Source: Batrachochytrium dendrobatidis JAM81
Lineage: Eukaryota > Chytridiomycota > Chytridiomycetes > Rhizophydiales
Reading direction: 5' to 3'
DNA: 64,000 nt
NCBI RefSeq assembly: GCF_000203795.2
Contig: NW_006281099.1
Location: 1,290,690 to 1,354,689 of the forward strand
Position numbers and translations under genes: made by a program. Below, piece after piece: positions 1 through 12,068 of the stretch (position 1 is the first letter of the stretch; every line of letters starts with the position of its first letter). Below the pieces are notes generated by a model, which had not been told where the DNA came from, ran no database searches, and was given only the letters and a program-made list of their open reading frames with translations.

Positions 1-428
1 CACATCTTTATGATGTGGTTTTTTCCCCATAAGACTTAAAGGCGTTACATCGTTTCCATCATCGTCCTTGATAGTTACGATGGGTCCGTCACGACTGGAG
101 GCAGCACCTCTTTTATCCAGTACAGCGTGGGAGGCACGGATATTTTGGCGACTGCTGGTGCCGTATACAGCAGATGAGTTGAGTGCATTTTTTGACCTTT
201 GGCCTTCTTGGATGCGTGAGCTGGAACGCTGATTGTGGCTGCTTGAATAGGTACTATGTATTACGTGTTTGGCAGTCGTTGGATAGAATGGTGGACAAAT
301 GTCAAAATATAAATTGATGAGTGGCAAGCACTATTATTGCCATCTGTTCCTGCATTATGCAGTGGTATAAGAATAACATACTTGCTGGATTTTCCTAGCT
401 TAGTGTGGGACTTGTTTCCAGCGTCCAT
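1..428 (-). CDS. N-terminal part of an unnamed gene (possibly axonemal dynein intermediate chain), cut by window edge
   Basis: Two exons are visible. Exon 1 (428..382) starts at an ATG and ends at a GTATGT donor. Exon 2 (241..1) starts after a CAAG acceptor, the phase matches, and the frame runs open to the window edge. The 95 or so visible residues are polar and rich in Ser, Lys, Asn and Arg. They end in an acidic stretch followed by GNDVTPLSL. An acidic stretch followed by GNDVTP is what I recall from the N-terminal region of DNAI4/IC138-type axonemal dynein intermediate chains (WD-repeat proteins), which would suit a flagellated fungus. This assignment rests on one short motif and is weak. 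The WD repeats, if any, would lie beyond the window. Confidence 0.4.
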
Positions 429-659
429 AATATAGCGGAGATTTGTATTGAATTTGGACAAGTTTAACAATAACTCTAATCTGTTCAATTGATGGCTAAG
501 CAAGCTTAAACAGTTTTCTCTTCATCAAAATCACTAACACAACTCCTTAAAACACTTTACAATAATTGTAACATAAACTATATATACTGTTGGTCACCAA
601 AGACTGTTATACAAGGCTGCAGAAATTAAGCTTTGAATCAACTATAAAATATCATGGAT

Positions 660-1924
660 TTAATTGTGGTGTTCTTCCAGCCATCTTTCACAATCTAAAG
701 CAGCCATACATCCAGATCCAGCAGCAGTTACAGCCTGTCTGTAGCGCTTATCCTGCACATCACCAGCAGCAAACACACCTGCGACATTTGTTTTAGACGT
801 ACCAGGCTCAGTGATGATATACCCATCCTTGTCTAGATTAACCTGAGGAGCAGTGCCATCTAGCCCACCACCAGTAGCAAACACATTCGTATTGGGCAAG
901 TGTCCAATGGCATAAAACAGACCCGATACAGGGAGATCGCGCTGTTGGGCCGACTTTGTGTCCTGAACAACGAGCGTCTGGAGCAGTTTTCCATCACCTT
1001 TGGCTTGAATGGGAACTGTGTTCCATACAACCTCAACTTTGGGATGTTTAAGCAGTCGATCTGCCATGACCTTGGAAGCACGTAGTTTATCTCTTCTCAC
1101 AAGAACAAAGACTTTGGAAGCGTATTTGGTGAGAAATATTGCTTCTTCAGCAGCAGAATCACCACCACCAACCACTGCCAAAGAACGATTGCGATAAATG
1201 GGTGCAGCACCATCGCATACAGCACAGGCAGAAATGCCGCGCTGCCAATAAGTTTCCTCGCCATCAATGTTCATTCGCTTGGCAGTTGCACCTGTTGCAA
1301 TGATGATGGACTTTGCCAAAATGGGAGGGTCTTTTTCACAAGATTCTGGCCAGATCTTAAATGGTTGTTGAGAAAGATCTACCTTTGAAATAGTTTGGGT
1401 GTGAATGGTGGTTTTGAAGGCAAGGGATTGCTGACGGAAACGATCCATCATCTCAGGACCCATAATACCACCTGGAAATCCAGGAAAGTTTTCAACATCA
1501 GTAGTAGTAGTCAATTGACCTCCAGGAGCAACACCTCCAGCCATGAATCCTTCGTACATGGTAGGAGCAAGATTGGCACGGGCACAATAGATGGCTAACA
1601 ATAGAATGGGATTCAAAACAGAAATCAGCATCAGATTTCGAGTCGCAAAAAACAGCACCTGCATTAGATCAATGTACCTGCAGTATGTCCAGCAGGACCA
1701 GAACCAATAATAACAACGTTATGAATATCTTGTTCTGGAGTATTAGAGACAATATTGGTAGTGAAATGGGCAGCCAATCCTTTCAAAAACGAGGAGGGCA
1801 GCCTTGCAGTTTCTGATGGGAGCGATAAAGTGCCAGCAGTGAAGGAAGCACGATTGACAGTATTAAAAGAAGCAGACATGACAGCTTTGGTGACAGTACG
1901 ACTGATCGCTCCTACAGCAAACAT
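660..1924 (-). CDS. TRR1: Thioredoxin reductase, likely mitochondrial or dual-targeted
   Basis: This NADPH- and FAD-dependent flavoenzyme reduces thioredoxin. There are two exons, 1924..1678 and 1594..660, with a GT-AG intron 1677..1595. The frame continues exactly across the junction, giving 393 residues. The FAD-binding motif GSGPAG lies near residue 78, the redox-active CAVCDG motif is in mid-protein, the NADPH-binding GGGDSA follows it, and a second flavin motif (AAGDV) is near the C-terminus. The low-molecular-weight fungal enzyme is usually about 320 residues. The extra 65 or so residues here are basic and hydroxylated, with Arg, Ser and Thr but little acid, which suggests a mitochondrial presequence. 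Met16 could give a shorter form. Family assignment is secure; targeting is inferred. Confidence 0.93.
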
Positions 1925-2530
1925 TATTCCAGAATCTATGTCAAGTTCTGTAGGGATAAAAAGGGCAACTTGATTTTATTCATGCTTTTTATTGCCAACC
2001 CTAATTCAATTCAAAATAAAACTATCTCGACTTTGAAATAAGCAATGGTTGAGTATTCATTATGCTTACTGCAAATAGATATTTTCAACCCAATAAATAA
2101 TATCCATCATATGATGCACATAAAATCAAACTGGTTTTGAGCTGAGATTGATGTTTGGTATAGCCATACACTGCGATTAACAAATTTGGTTTGACTGTTC
2201 TGGTGCTGTCAAACTGTATAAGTTCGTATACCTCTAAAAACTAGTACGTTCGCTTTAGTTTAAGACTGCACAAGTCTGGGATTGACTGGAACTGTGATGT
2301 AAACATTCGTTCAGTTATACGAAAATGGGCAGTGAAACCCCAATAAACTAAAAGCTCAGCACTGTCTAGTAAACTGACCCATCATAAGACTATTTATTAT
2401 GCAGTTTGGCATATTAGCAATCTATTTTGTCAATACGGCGACAAAAGCAAAGTTTATTAATACACTCGAGTGTTCACACCAACATAGAATCAACTGAATT
2501 ATAATTCTTTTCGTTTTTACAGTATTCCAA
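1925..2530. other. Intergenic region between the divergent TRR1 and MGM101 genes
   Basis: This 606-base AT-rich stretch holds both 5' flanks and no convincing open reading frame. Positions 2015-2045 (AAATAAGCAATGG...) and 2378-2400 (CATCATAAGACTATTTATTATG) look like decayed internal pieces of the inverted-repeat element family described elsewhere. No clear promoter element was identified. Confidence 0.4.
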
Positions 2531-3612
2531 ATGTTTGCTACTCTGCGTCGAACTGCTTTGGTAACTATTGGCACTGTTGATTACAACAATATCCTATTGA
2601 TCTGTATAACCAGTTGAAAGAGTCAAGATTAGGGTTGGGCTGTTTGTTGCAGTTTAAACCAGTTGATAGATCCAACCATTTTGACTATAAACTTGTTCTA
2701 CAACTCGAACATGATGACTATAGATCAGCTGGTTCAATAACTAATATTCTGACATGTTTATTTTCATGACAACATATCCAGACCTCCATCAATCGCTCTT
2801 TCCATGCCTCTGCCTTGGCTACTGCTCCACTAGCACCTTCTGCTGCTGCAGGGTTTTCCAAGATCGCAGGATCAAAGGCAGCACCTGTGATCCGTCGAGT
2901 TTCCAGTTCCCCCGCTGCTGTTGCTCAAGCTACTGTTGACAAATCTGCCTTTCCCAGTGCTGTCTCCTTTGAGAACGAGCTGGCTTCAAACACTAATAGT
3001 GCAGGAGTCGATGCTGGTACGCAAGCCTTTAAAGACGAGTCTCCTTTGGTTGAGGATCTCTCCCGCTCCTTCAAAGGTGTTTCCCACGAGCCCTTTCCTG
3101 AAGAGGTCTCCAAGGTTTTGAACGAGAGTATCAACCTGTCTGATATCGAGGTCAAGCCTGATGGCATGCTATATATTCCCGAGATCAAGTACCGTCGTAT
3201 TCTCAACAAAGCATTTGGTCCTGGTGGATGGGGTCTTGTTCCTCGAGGCCCTCATACTGTCAACAACAAAAATATCTCGAGAGAATATGCGCTGTTTTGT
3301 CTTGGACGATTTGTTTCTCAGGCCCGTGGTGAACAAGATTTCTTTGGCGAGGATAGTCTCCCCACTGCCTCGGAAGGCTGCAAGAGCAATGCTCTTATGC
3401 GCTGTTGCAAGGATCTGGGCATCCACTGGGAACTGTGGGATCCTGTTTTTATTCGTAAATTCAAGGCAGAACATGCAACCATGGCCATGGGTGTCCATGT
3501 GTCCAATGGTACTAAAAAATATCTCTGGCGTCTCAAGACCAGAACTTTAGATTATCCCTACAAGGAAGATACTTCTGGATCCAAGGGATCTACTGCTGCT
3601 CCTCGTCGTTAA
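2531..3612 (+). CDS. MGM101: Mitochondrial genome maintenance protein MGM101
   Basis: MGM101 is a Rad52-like single-strand annealing protein of mitochondrial nucleoids, needed for mtDNA recombination and repair. The gene has two exons, 2531..2560 and 2782..3612 (286 residues), with a GT-AG intron 2561..2781. The first exon encodes only [10 protein letters not shown] and continues in phase into [10 protein letters not shown], a typical basic, amphipathic mitochondrial presequence; this is why I start the gene at 2531 and not at an internal codon. The conserved core begins near residue 130 ([16 protein letters not shown]) and includes the GPGGWGL motif and the C-terminal RKFKAEHA and KYLWR segments. 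Residues 30-125 are a Ser/Ala-rich linker. Assignment is firm. Confidence 0.93.
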
Positions 3613-3744
3613 GTTGGTCTATACTTGCGTTGTAGTTTAGGACCGATCTCTACGCTTTCATTATCTGATTGTGCCGTTTAGAATCGTCCTAGAATGCGTA
3701 TTTTTCAACAATCGCATCTTTGCGCATCTTATACTTATCTTGTT

Positions 3745-4143
3745 ATAGCCGTATTCACGTAAAATGAAACACTTGTATTGATCTTGAGCTGATTCATTCA
3801 GAATAAACAATCGTTAAATATTTGTTATTGGATATTAATTATTTTTTTATTGAAAATCTGTTGTATTCTAATATCAGATACGTTTGCAATCTAATTCAAC
3901 ATATCTCGGGAATGCAACTCTACATGCCAGTCACCCAGTATTTGTAAAAAAGCAAAGGAAAGTTGGAGGTTAAAAAGATGTCAAGAATGCAAACATTTGC
4001 TTTGTATTTTTGTACAAGAATGAGCATGAAGATCAGTCAACTAATGAGTTTAAAAACAATATTGTTCAGTAAGATTGGTACCAAATATGAGACTATTATA
4101 TATTTTATTTTAGTAGTTCATTTTACGTGAATATAGTTGTAAA
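3745..4143. mobile_element. MITE-like element, copy D (about 400 bp)
   Basis: The left end reads AGCCGTATTCACGTAAAATG and the right end carries the same sequence inverted (CATTTTACGTGAATATAGTT), so the block is bounded by terminal inverted repeats of about 25 bases. The subterminal sequence after the left repeat (GAATAAACAATCGTTAAATA) matches that beside one end of copies A, C and F. It contains no coding frame, so it is non-autonomous. Exact boundaries and target duplication were not determined. Confidence 0.7.
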
Positions 4144-5337
4144 TAAATAGAGCAATAGCATTTTTATTATTGAATTCGTGAATGCCACTATCCTGTCGAC
4201 CCGACTACTACACATGTTTACAACCAACACCCAGTAGCAAAATCAAAATTTAGCTGGGTTTGCATCATATCTAAAACTATTGTCTTGATGTATACTTTTC
4301 CAGTTGATAGCACATGTCAGTATTTATACGCAATCGTATTTAAAAGTACTTTTCAAGCTATTTCACTTTACAGACATATTCGAACGCAATTGGTCAATTT
4401 CCAATGAGCATGATTATCTATTCGAGATAATGCCCAGTCTTACAAAAACAACTGTTTCTATACTTGTTTTAAATGAATATTCTACCAGTTGATCATAGTA
4501 AACTCTCGACTTTTCACTACTCACCAGCGATCTACAGTCGTATTGAATGTATAATTCGTTGCTTTTGATTCATTAATAAAATTAGAATCTGTCATGCTAT
4601 TGCGCACAATCAACAAACGATATTTTTAGCATATAATTATACAAATGCATTGTATGATTACGAAACAAAAGGTGTACATGGTGCATTGCTTTACAACAGG
4701 TGACAAGAATGTGCAATATTTGTCAAATCTAAATTATGTTTTTCCACCAGATTATGAACAATCGTATCTAGTACTTTGCACATTAGGTAGATTATAGGTG
4801 CAAAGATGCTTGGAAAAGTTGCATTATCATTATATGCGTCTGAACTTTTTGCAAATGGCGCTAATAATGCACACTTTGTCTTTTTGCATTTGAAGCAGAT
4901 GATTGTTTCCTTTATGTAAAGGGGTTTGTTAAAGTTTTATTGAGTGATAAAGGCAATCGGGCATTCATATTTTGATATAAATCAACTGCATTTTCTCTAC
5001 TTTGTTGCCTAGATTATATTCTATAAAAGTGCAGATTTTAAATTACAGTGCAAAGTAAGTTGCAGCATCTAGATATTGTAATCCCAGGCTTTTCTATTGG
5101 TGTGGGTTTATATGTTGCACTGTTAATACAGTTGCATATGGCTTTTGTTTGATACTAGCCATCTGCACAGATATGATTTGCCATTAGTGTTCGTGTATCT
5201 TCCACTTGTTTTGCAGCTGTTTCTTTGTATTTGCCTTACTAGGGAAGGGCCAAACGTGAAGCAAAATTGACAAATGTTGGTCATATATTATGGATCACAA
5301 TATAACAGCGTGTTTAATAGTGATCCGACCAATTTTA

Positions 5338-5400
5338 CGGCCGTATTCACGTAGAGTGAAATATTTGTACTCGACCTTTCGTCGCTGTTTTGATACGATT
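5338..5400. mobile_element. Solo degenerate element end (copy G)
   Basis: GGCCGTATTCACGTAGAGTG matches the family terminal repeat with a few changes, followed by a sequence similar to the subterminal region of other copies. No convincing partner end was found nearby. It is probably a decayed fragment. Confidence 0.45.
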
Positions 5401-5614
5401 CTGATTAGTATAATTTAAAACTAATTTTTTTATATTTGTACGTTTTTATAGGTTTATACATATTATACTGTCCACCAAAAACCTATTTTGATTGCGAGTA
5501 CATAGCACGAAAAAGTTATTTGTCCACAATACAGCAAAAACCACCATCAATCTTTTATATCTAAAAGTGTCTGAATTTTACGTTTTAAATAAGCAAAAGC
5601 AATCTGTTTAAATC

Positions 5615-6980
5615 ATGTCAGCCAATGCGAATCAAACATCGGGGTTTGACCTCTACGCACCATCCAACATCACCTGGTACCAAGTTCAAAATAACAATGT
5701 TTCCAGTGCAGCATTTGCAGCAATTCTATTATGGGGTGCCTCCACTTTGTACAAATCAATCCAATACTTTTTTATGAAGAAAAAGCTCATCTACGGCCTG
5801 AACGTTGCGCAAGCTGCTTTCATGCTGATCAAAACCACAGCAGCAACGGTCTATGTTATATTTTTGGGTGATGCATGCGAGCCTAGAGCCTTTTTTCTTT
5901 CAGTGCCATTAGTTTTGTCTATCGATTGCATGTATTATATTATGCTGGTCAAGCTATTGTTGTTTACACCGTTTAAAATGTTGACGCGATTGGTATTCTT
6001 TTTGGCGCTGTTGGCTCATGCAATAATCAACTTTATTGGTGTGGCTCAAAGAACCACCAGACTGAGCTCCAGTGGAATGTGTAAAGATGTATATCCTTTA
6101 ATTTACAAGCAGCAGTATATTATTGAAGTAAGTACATGTTTATTGCAAAACCATGTGTCTGGTATATGATTGAATGCTGTGGATCTAATTATACTGTTTA
6201 GGTTTTCCTTGAAGCGTTTACTGCCATTGTTTTGATTCATGGCCTGGCAATCAAGTCTCAAGTCAATGGCCAAATTGTATCGTCAACCTATTCCTTGCTT
6301 AACCAGCTTCGCAAAAACGAGCATTTGCGTGTGTTTTCAGTGCTGGTAAGGTTGCTATTGTAATTGACCAACATACCTGCTATTGAAAACTATACTGACA
6401 ATTAAATGTACCGTTGATCTTAGGCTATTATTGGACTCAAGCTTTTCCTGACTTACTACACCAACTTTGTAAGTGTTTTCTAATTATGCAGTTTGCGGAA
6501 TTGATAAAGGCATGAAGCTAACTTTTTAAACGACATTTGCAGTTGCCCAACTTTGATCATCTTTACCTTACGCATGGTGTTGACCAAGCTCGATCGGCTA
6601 TTATTTGCTGGGCATTGATGCGCGACTATCGTAAACTCACACGGTCATCAGGCAATGCATCAAGTACAGGCAGTAACCCCAACATGCTCCAGAAATCAGC
6701 GGCCAAACATTCATCAGTATTTAAATCTCAAAAGTCTGGATTGTCGGGACAAACCAAGAGCCAGGCGGGCGGAATCACTTCGCAACACAGTATGCCGCGT
6801 ATTCTTCTATCGGCTCCAATGACAGACCGTGTGTCCGTAATTGATGAAGCAGATGAGAATATTGATTCTGAAAAGGCCGGTCATGGAAAGGGTGAATTGG
6901 CTGTTGACATTGAACATTGTGACGTCAAGAGTACAGAGACGATTGCTGGCGAACTTGTCGGAGCCAGTCAGGAAATGTAA
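5615..6980 (+). CDS. Multipass membrane protein of unknown function
   Basis: I do not recognise this family. There are four exons (5615..6127, 6202..6345, 6424..6468, 6543..6980), all joined in phase 0 by GT-AG introns, giving 379 residues. The first 275 or so residues contain about six or seven hydrophobic segments, starting near residues 30, 68, 92, 122, 168 and 205, separated by short loops. The last 105 residues are hydrophilic and Ser/Lys-rich with no hydrophobic segment, so they form a probable cytoplasmic tail. The topology resembles seven-helix receptors of early-diverging fungi, but no receptor motif was seen, so this is only a suggestion. The splice junctions are strong and every intron has a clean acceptor. 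Confidence 0.7.
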
Positions 6981-7025
6981 AAAGGAGTTTGAATTTATTC
7001 ATACCATTTTGAAAATGTTTAGTTT

Positions 7026-7065
7026 ATAGCCGTATCCATAATAAAAACTGATTCATCAACTGATT
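7026..7065. mobile_element. Degenerate element end (copy H) in the PAB1 5' flank
   Basis: TATAGCCGTATCCATAATAA resembles the family terminal repeat with a deletion and substitutions. It lies 200 bases upstream of the poly(A)-binding protein gene. This is a weak, single-end match. Confidence 0.3.
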
Positions 7066-7266
7066 GGTCGAGAACCCTTATATGATCACGTGTTTAATAG
7101 TCACGTGTTAATGCAGTAAAGTCGGCATATTCAAAAATCTTTTTTCTTCGCTCTCGTCTCAACAAGCAGAAGGAAATTCAGAAAAACTACTAAAAAATCT
7201 CTAAAAAAACTACTAAAAAACCTTTAAAAACCCAAAAAAAACATCATTACTATTAAATATAAGATC

Positions 7267-9805
7267 ATGGCCACTTCTGCACCTACTACTACTGCTGCTC
7301 CTACCATGTCCGCTTCTGCTGCCGCTGCTGCCGCCGCTGCCGTTACTGTACCAGTCGCTACCACAGGCACTGTTCAAGGCGCTGATGCTTCCTTTGCTCA
7401 CCAGCAGCAGACTGCCTTTACCGGAGCTGCTGCTCCTATCATGACCGGTGCAACTCCTGCTTCGCTGTACATTGGTGACCTTGGTAAGTCAGAACGGCTA
7501 ATGCAGACTAATGATTTTTGGTGTCTGAATTCAGCGGAATTTCAAATTCCAGCTAGAACTGTTAACAGTGCAGGTTGCTGACCTTGTGTTTTTTTGTTTC
7601 TTTAATGTACATGCCTTTTATAATACAATGGAAACCTACTGTTTGCACCATCTACTTTTTATCCCGAATGTATTGAACTCTATCATGCCACTTGCATCTT
7701 TGACTACTTTGCTTATTTCTACAATTGCGTATCAATGTTTCAAACTGATTGCACCGTGATGTGCAAATTGATATATTCTGGGGTCCGTTGCTTTTATGAA
7801 TACCTTGGGTTCAACACCCTTTGCTTGTGGTTGTACTCTCATGGACCGAATTTTTCAATTTAAAGAGCCATCTGTTACTGAGGCTATGCTTTTCGAGGTC
7901 TTCAACATGGTTGGCCCTGTCGCTTCGATTCGTGTTTGCCGTGACGCTGTCACCCGTCGCTCTCTTGGATATGGCTATATCAACTATCTTGATATTGCTG
8001 ATGCAGAGCGTGCTCTTGATACGCTCAACTACACTACTGTTCGTGGTAACCCTGTTCGAATTATGTGGTCCAACAGAGATCCCGCCTTGCGTCGTGCTGG
8101 CACTGGCAACATTTTCATTAAAAACTTGCACACCACTATTGACCACAAGGCTCTGCACGACACCTTTTCTGCTTTTGGAAAAATTCTGTCCTGCAAAATT
8201 GCCATGGACGGTGAACGTTCTCTTGGTCATGGTTTTGTCCACTATGAGACTATGGAAATGGCAGAAAATGCCATCAAGCATGTCAATGGTATGTTGCTTA
8301 ACGACCAACAGGTTTATGTTGGTTTGCATATTTCCAAAAAGGAACGCAGCTCTACTATTGAGGAGAAGCGCTCTAAATTCACCAACATCTATGTCAAGAA
8401 CATTGATGCCTCTGTTGATCAAAAGGCTTTTGAAGAGATGTTCCATCCCTTTGGTACCACCGTTTCTTGTGTGTTGATGGTCGATGAAGAAGGAAATTCC
8501 AAAGAGTTTGGTTTTGTCAACTATGAAAACCACGAGGACGCTCGTCGTGCTGTTGAAGAGATGCACGAAAAGGAAATTGGCGGTAAGCAGATCTACGTTG
8601 GTCGTGCTCAAAAGAAGTTTGAGCGCGAGGAGGAGTTGCGTCGTCAGTACGAGAAAATTCGTGAAGAAAAGCTTTCCAAGTACCAAGGTGTCAATCTATT
8701 TGTTAAAAACATTGACGAGTCTATTGATGACGAGAAACTCCGCCAAGAGTTTTCTGTCTTTGGTGCCATTACCTCTACCAAGATTATGGTCGATGAAAAG
8801 ACTGGAATTTCCAAAGGATTTGGATTCGTGTGCTTTTCCAACCCTGACGAGGCTACCAAGGCCGTGACCGAGATGAACAACCGTATGCTGGCCAACAAGC
8901 CCATTTACGTTGCTCTCGCTCAGCGCAAAGAAGTTCGTCGCCAGCAGTTGGCCGCTCAGATGCAGCAGCGTGCCATGAGGGCCCACCAGCAAATGATGCC
9001 TCCTGGCTATCCAGGTGCATCCATCTTTTACCCTCCAGGTGGAGTTCCTCCCCAGGCTCGTGGTTACTTCAACCCCCAGCAAGCTCAACAACAGATGATG
9101 GCACGTCCCCGCTGGACTGGTCCTGGACAGCCTCCTCATATGCAGCAGCCCGGATTCCCTCCCCAGCAGATGCCTCCTCACATGCAACAGCCTGGTTTCC
9201 CACCCCAGCAACAGCCATATGCCATTGTGCCTGCCACTCCAGGTGCTCGACCTCCTCGTCAGACTCGTCCTGCTGGAGGTCGTGGTCAGGCTATCCACCA
9301 CCAAGGTATGCAAATGCCCATGATTCAACAGCCAGGTGCTCGTCCCCTTGCTGGCTACGGTCAGCCAGGTGCTGCAGCGGGTGGTGTGATGCCTGCCAAC
9401 GTCGCTGCTCGTGGACGCGGCGCAGGCTTCAAGTACGCTCCTAATGTCCGTAATGCACCTGCCACTGGCGGAGCGGCCGATGCCGCCGGATCTGCTACTG
9501 CTACCGGTGGTGCAGCTACTCCCGCTCCTGCTGCCGCTGGGCGTCCCGTTTTGAATGCTGCTACTTTGGCATCTATGCCTCAGGATCAGCAGAAGCGTGC
9601 TCTCGGTGAAGTACTTTTCCCACTTGTCCATGCTCAATCTCCCCAACTTGCTGGAAAGATTACTGGAATGCTGCTTGAAATGGACAATGGTGAGCTTCTT
9701 CATCTGCTCGAGTCTCCTGAAACTCTTGCTTCCAAGGTCAGCGAGGCCATGATTGCTTTAGAAGAGCATATGCGCGAGGCTGCTGCTACCACCGAGGATG
9801 CTTAA
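7267..9805 (+). CDS. PAB1: Polyadenylate-binding protein
   Basis: It binds mRNA poly(A) tails and links them to translation initiation and deadenylation. There are two exons, 7267..7483 and 7866..9805 (718 residues). The 382-base intron splits the first RRM between GDL and EPSVTEAML. Four RRMs follow in order, with RNP-2 motifs near residues 68 (LYIGDL), 153 (IFIKNL), 244 (IYVKNI) and 347 (LFVKNI). The Pro/Gln/Met-rich linker contains a tandem duplication of PPHMQQPGFPPQQ (about 9133-9220). The C-terminal MLLE domain carries KITGMLLEM near residue 666. An unusual Ala/Thr-rich N-terminal leader of about 65 residues precedes RRM1. The 5' flank (7140-7260) is rich in A runs, which recalls the A-rich leaders used for PAB1 autoregulation; that regulatory role is inferred only. 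Confidence 0.95.
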
Positions 9806-10220
9806 GTTGGCAGATATTTCTTAGATCTGATACATGGTCTACATTCCACTGTTTGACCAGCCCTATTGTCTTTTACTTTCATTACTTTTCCCGCTTGCAC
9901 ACATACTTTGCATTTTCGTTATATGACGGCGACCATTATTACTATTCCTAGTCGCTAAACTGTTTTGCTAAAGCTAATACAGATGGATTGTTTTTTTTTC
10001 AATCCAACAACTCAAACATCATCACTCAAGTTTTTCATCCGAATTTACTTCCATATATTGTTCTTTTTAAAGCGAATTCATATCATTTAGCTTCAATGAA
10101 ATTATTTAAAAAGGTCGGTATTGTTGAGAGAGCAGCCACCAATCAATACAACTGTTTCAAATTGTTTCAGATGGAGTTGCCGAGTTACTGCGCACCCGAA
10201 TAGAAAGCTGGGTTCCGCGT
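9806..10220. other. Convergent 3' region between PAB1 and the ketoacyl synthase
   Basis: This holds the two 3' untranslated regions. A short frame at 9988-10203 has no supporting features. No repeat or RNA gene was recognised. Confidence 0.4.
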
Positions 10221-11823
10221 TTATAGCCATTTTTTAAAGCATAAACTTGCATTTGTGCCACCAAATCCAAAACTGTTTGTCAATGCAGCACCAATGCCAA
10301 TACCAGTGCCAGATCTTTGCATTAGTTTGTTGGTATCGCGTGCCTTGTTTGCAACATAATCGAGACAAAACTCGCTCTTTGGCTCCAGATTGTGTAGGTT
10401 GAGTGTAGGTGGAATCATGTTCTATGTCGAAGCAATAAAAAGAGCAGTTAGCCATCTGAACTCGAGTGCTTTGCACAGGTACTGATCCAACCACCTACAG
10501 TATGAAGAGAGAGAATAGTAAAAATAGCCTCAACAGAGCCAGCAGCACCAAGTAAATGTCCAATAGCACCCTTGGTAGATGATACAGCAACATTTTGGCC
10601 CAGCACATCGCGGATAGCTCTGGTTTCTGCCAAATCGCCAATCTCTGTTGATGTAGCATGTGCATTTACATAATCAATTTCGTTTGGATGCAGTCCCGCA
10701 ATTTGTAATGAGCGACGCATGGCCCTGGCGGCTCCATGAGCATTTTCAGGTGGAGCAGTCATATGATGCGCATCTCCAGACAATCCATATCCACTCAGTT
10801 CAGCATAGATTTTGGCACCCCTTTTCACCGCATGGTCCATTTCCTCCAGCACAACCACTCCAGCACCTTCGCCCATGACAAATCCGTCCCGATCGCGATC
10901 AAAAGGCCGTGATGCCTCGATTGGTTTGTTATTGTATTTAGTCGACAAAGATTTAGCTTTAGCAAATCCAGCCATAGAGATGGGCGATATTGCAGATTCA
11001 GTTCCACCAGCAACCATCACATCTGCATCGCCATATTGAATAAACCGCATAGCGTCTCCAATGGCATGAGCACCTGTTGCACAAGCTGTTGAAACCGAAT
11101 GATTTGGACCTTTTAGCTTGTGCTCAATGCTTATATGGCCGGATGCCATATTGATTAATAAGCGAGGCACTAGATAGGGCGAGACTTTGCGAATCCCGTG
11201 TGTTACCATAACTTGACCTAAATTTACTGTATCGTCTATGCATCCCATCCCTGATCCAATGCAAATACCCTAGTAATAAAGATGGTATTCATAATGGAGT
11301 ATACAGCGAATATTCCCAGAAAAACAAAGTTAGATCTGAATCTTGTGATTACAGTATGTGTTGAACGCAGATCTGGATCAAGGTACTTGCTGTTCGTTCT
11401 TGATCTTGGTTTGTAGATGGTATCCATGCAGCGTCTTTCAATGCTCTGCTTGCTGCATATCTTGCATACAGAATAAACGGTGGCATTTTCTTCTCATCCT
11501 AATTATTTTAAAAGATTCAAGTGGATTAAAATGGGTAAGCAGACAATCATGATTAAACATGCAGTCAACATCATTGATTGTACATTTTTTGAAAACTCGG
11601 CAGAAGCATTGAAGCTGTAAGGAATAGTTGGATCGGTTGGAACTAATGCAGCAACTTGGGAAGAAATGTCAGCATAGGTTAATCCAGTAGGTAAATGAGT
11701 ACGGCCAGCAAGAGAGACGATTCCTGAGTCTCCAGAAAGCAGTCGACTCCAAACATGAGATACATCGCATCCGAGTGGAGTGACTAGACCCAGACCAGTG
11801 ACCACTACTCGTCGTCGGGCCAT
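10221..11823 (-). CDS. CEM1: Mitochondrial-type 3-oxoacyl-[acyl-carrier-protein] synthase
   Basis: This condensing enzyme of type II (mitochondrial) fatty-acid synthesis is needed for lipoate formation. Four exons: 11823..11584, 11498..11391, 11269..10499, 10421..10221 (439 residues). The thiolase-fold signatures are all present: the N-terminal RRVVVTGLG, the active-site cysteine in TACATGAH, the first histidine in YVNAHATST, the second in [11 protein letters not shown], and the C-terminal [11 protein letters not shown]. Intron 2 (11390..11270) begins with GCAAGT instead of GT. Only this GC-AG choice restores the conserved ERTGICIGSG sequence across the junction. There is no obvious long presequence. 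The length matches FabF/CEM1 proteins. Confidence 0.93.
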
Positions 11824-12068
11824 TCAAATGTTGAGATCAAATGCAGCGATATGAAATCAAATAAAAAGTAAAATAAGTCACGTGTACAGTCATCTGACTT
11901 GGAAAGCATAATTCAAGTGGCTGCACTCAATTTCTGGAGAGCGCGTTTGTGCTCATGGCGATTAAGCAACCGCCCTTGAATGCAGATGGGAGGCTTGAGA
12001 ACGACTATGCCGCTGGCATGAATTCAGTAGTTTCTGTTTTATTCTGCAACCAGTCCGTTTGATTTTTG
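11824..12068. promoter_or_regulatory. Divergent upstream region of CEM1 and the PLP-fold gene
   Basis: This 245-base spacer separates two divergently transcribed start codons, so it must hold both promoters. No specific site was identified. Confidence 0.35.

Larger units (their letters stand above)
3613..5614. other. 2-kb gene-free region with element copies
   Basis: Apart from the inverted-repeat element at about 3745-4143 and a lone element end at about 5338, I see only AT-rich sequence with short stop-broken frames. A 62-codon frame at 4304-4492 has no recognisable features and is probably chance. Confidence 0.4.

Noticed and set aside
3169..3498. Antisense and alternative frames over MGM101
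   Set aside because: They are shadow frames of the conserved MGM101 core.
7811..8686. A 291-codon antisense frame opposite PAB1 RRMs
   Set aside because: It is a mirror of a strongly codon-biased gene and has no splice context or motif.
8696..9703. A 335-codon antisense frame opposite the PAB1 gene
   Set aside because: It overlaps the conserved RRM/MLLE coding exon and is Ser/Thr/Arg-rich, as expected for the complement of a Gln/Pro-rich sequence. It has no recognisable domain.
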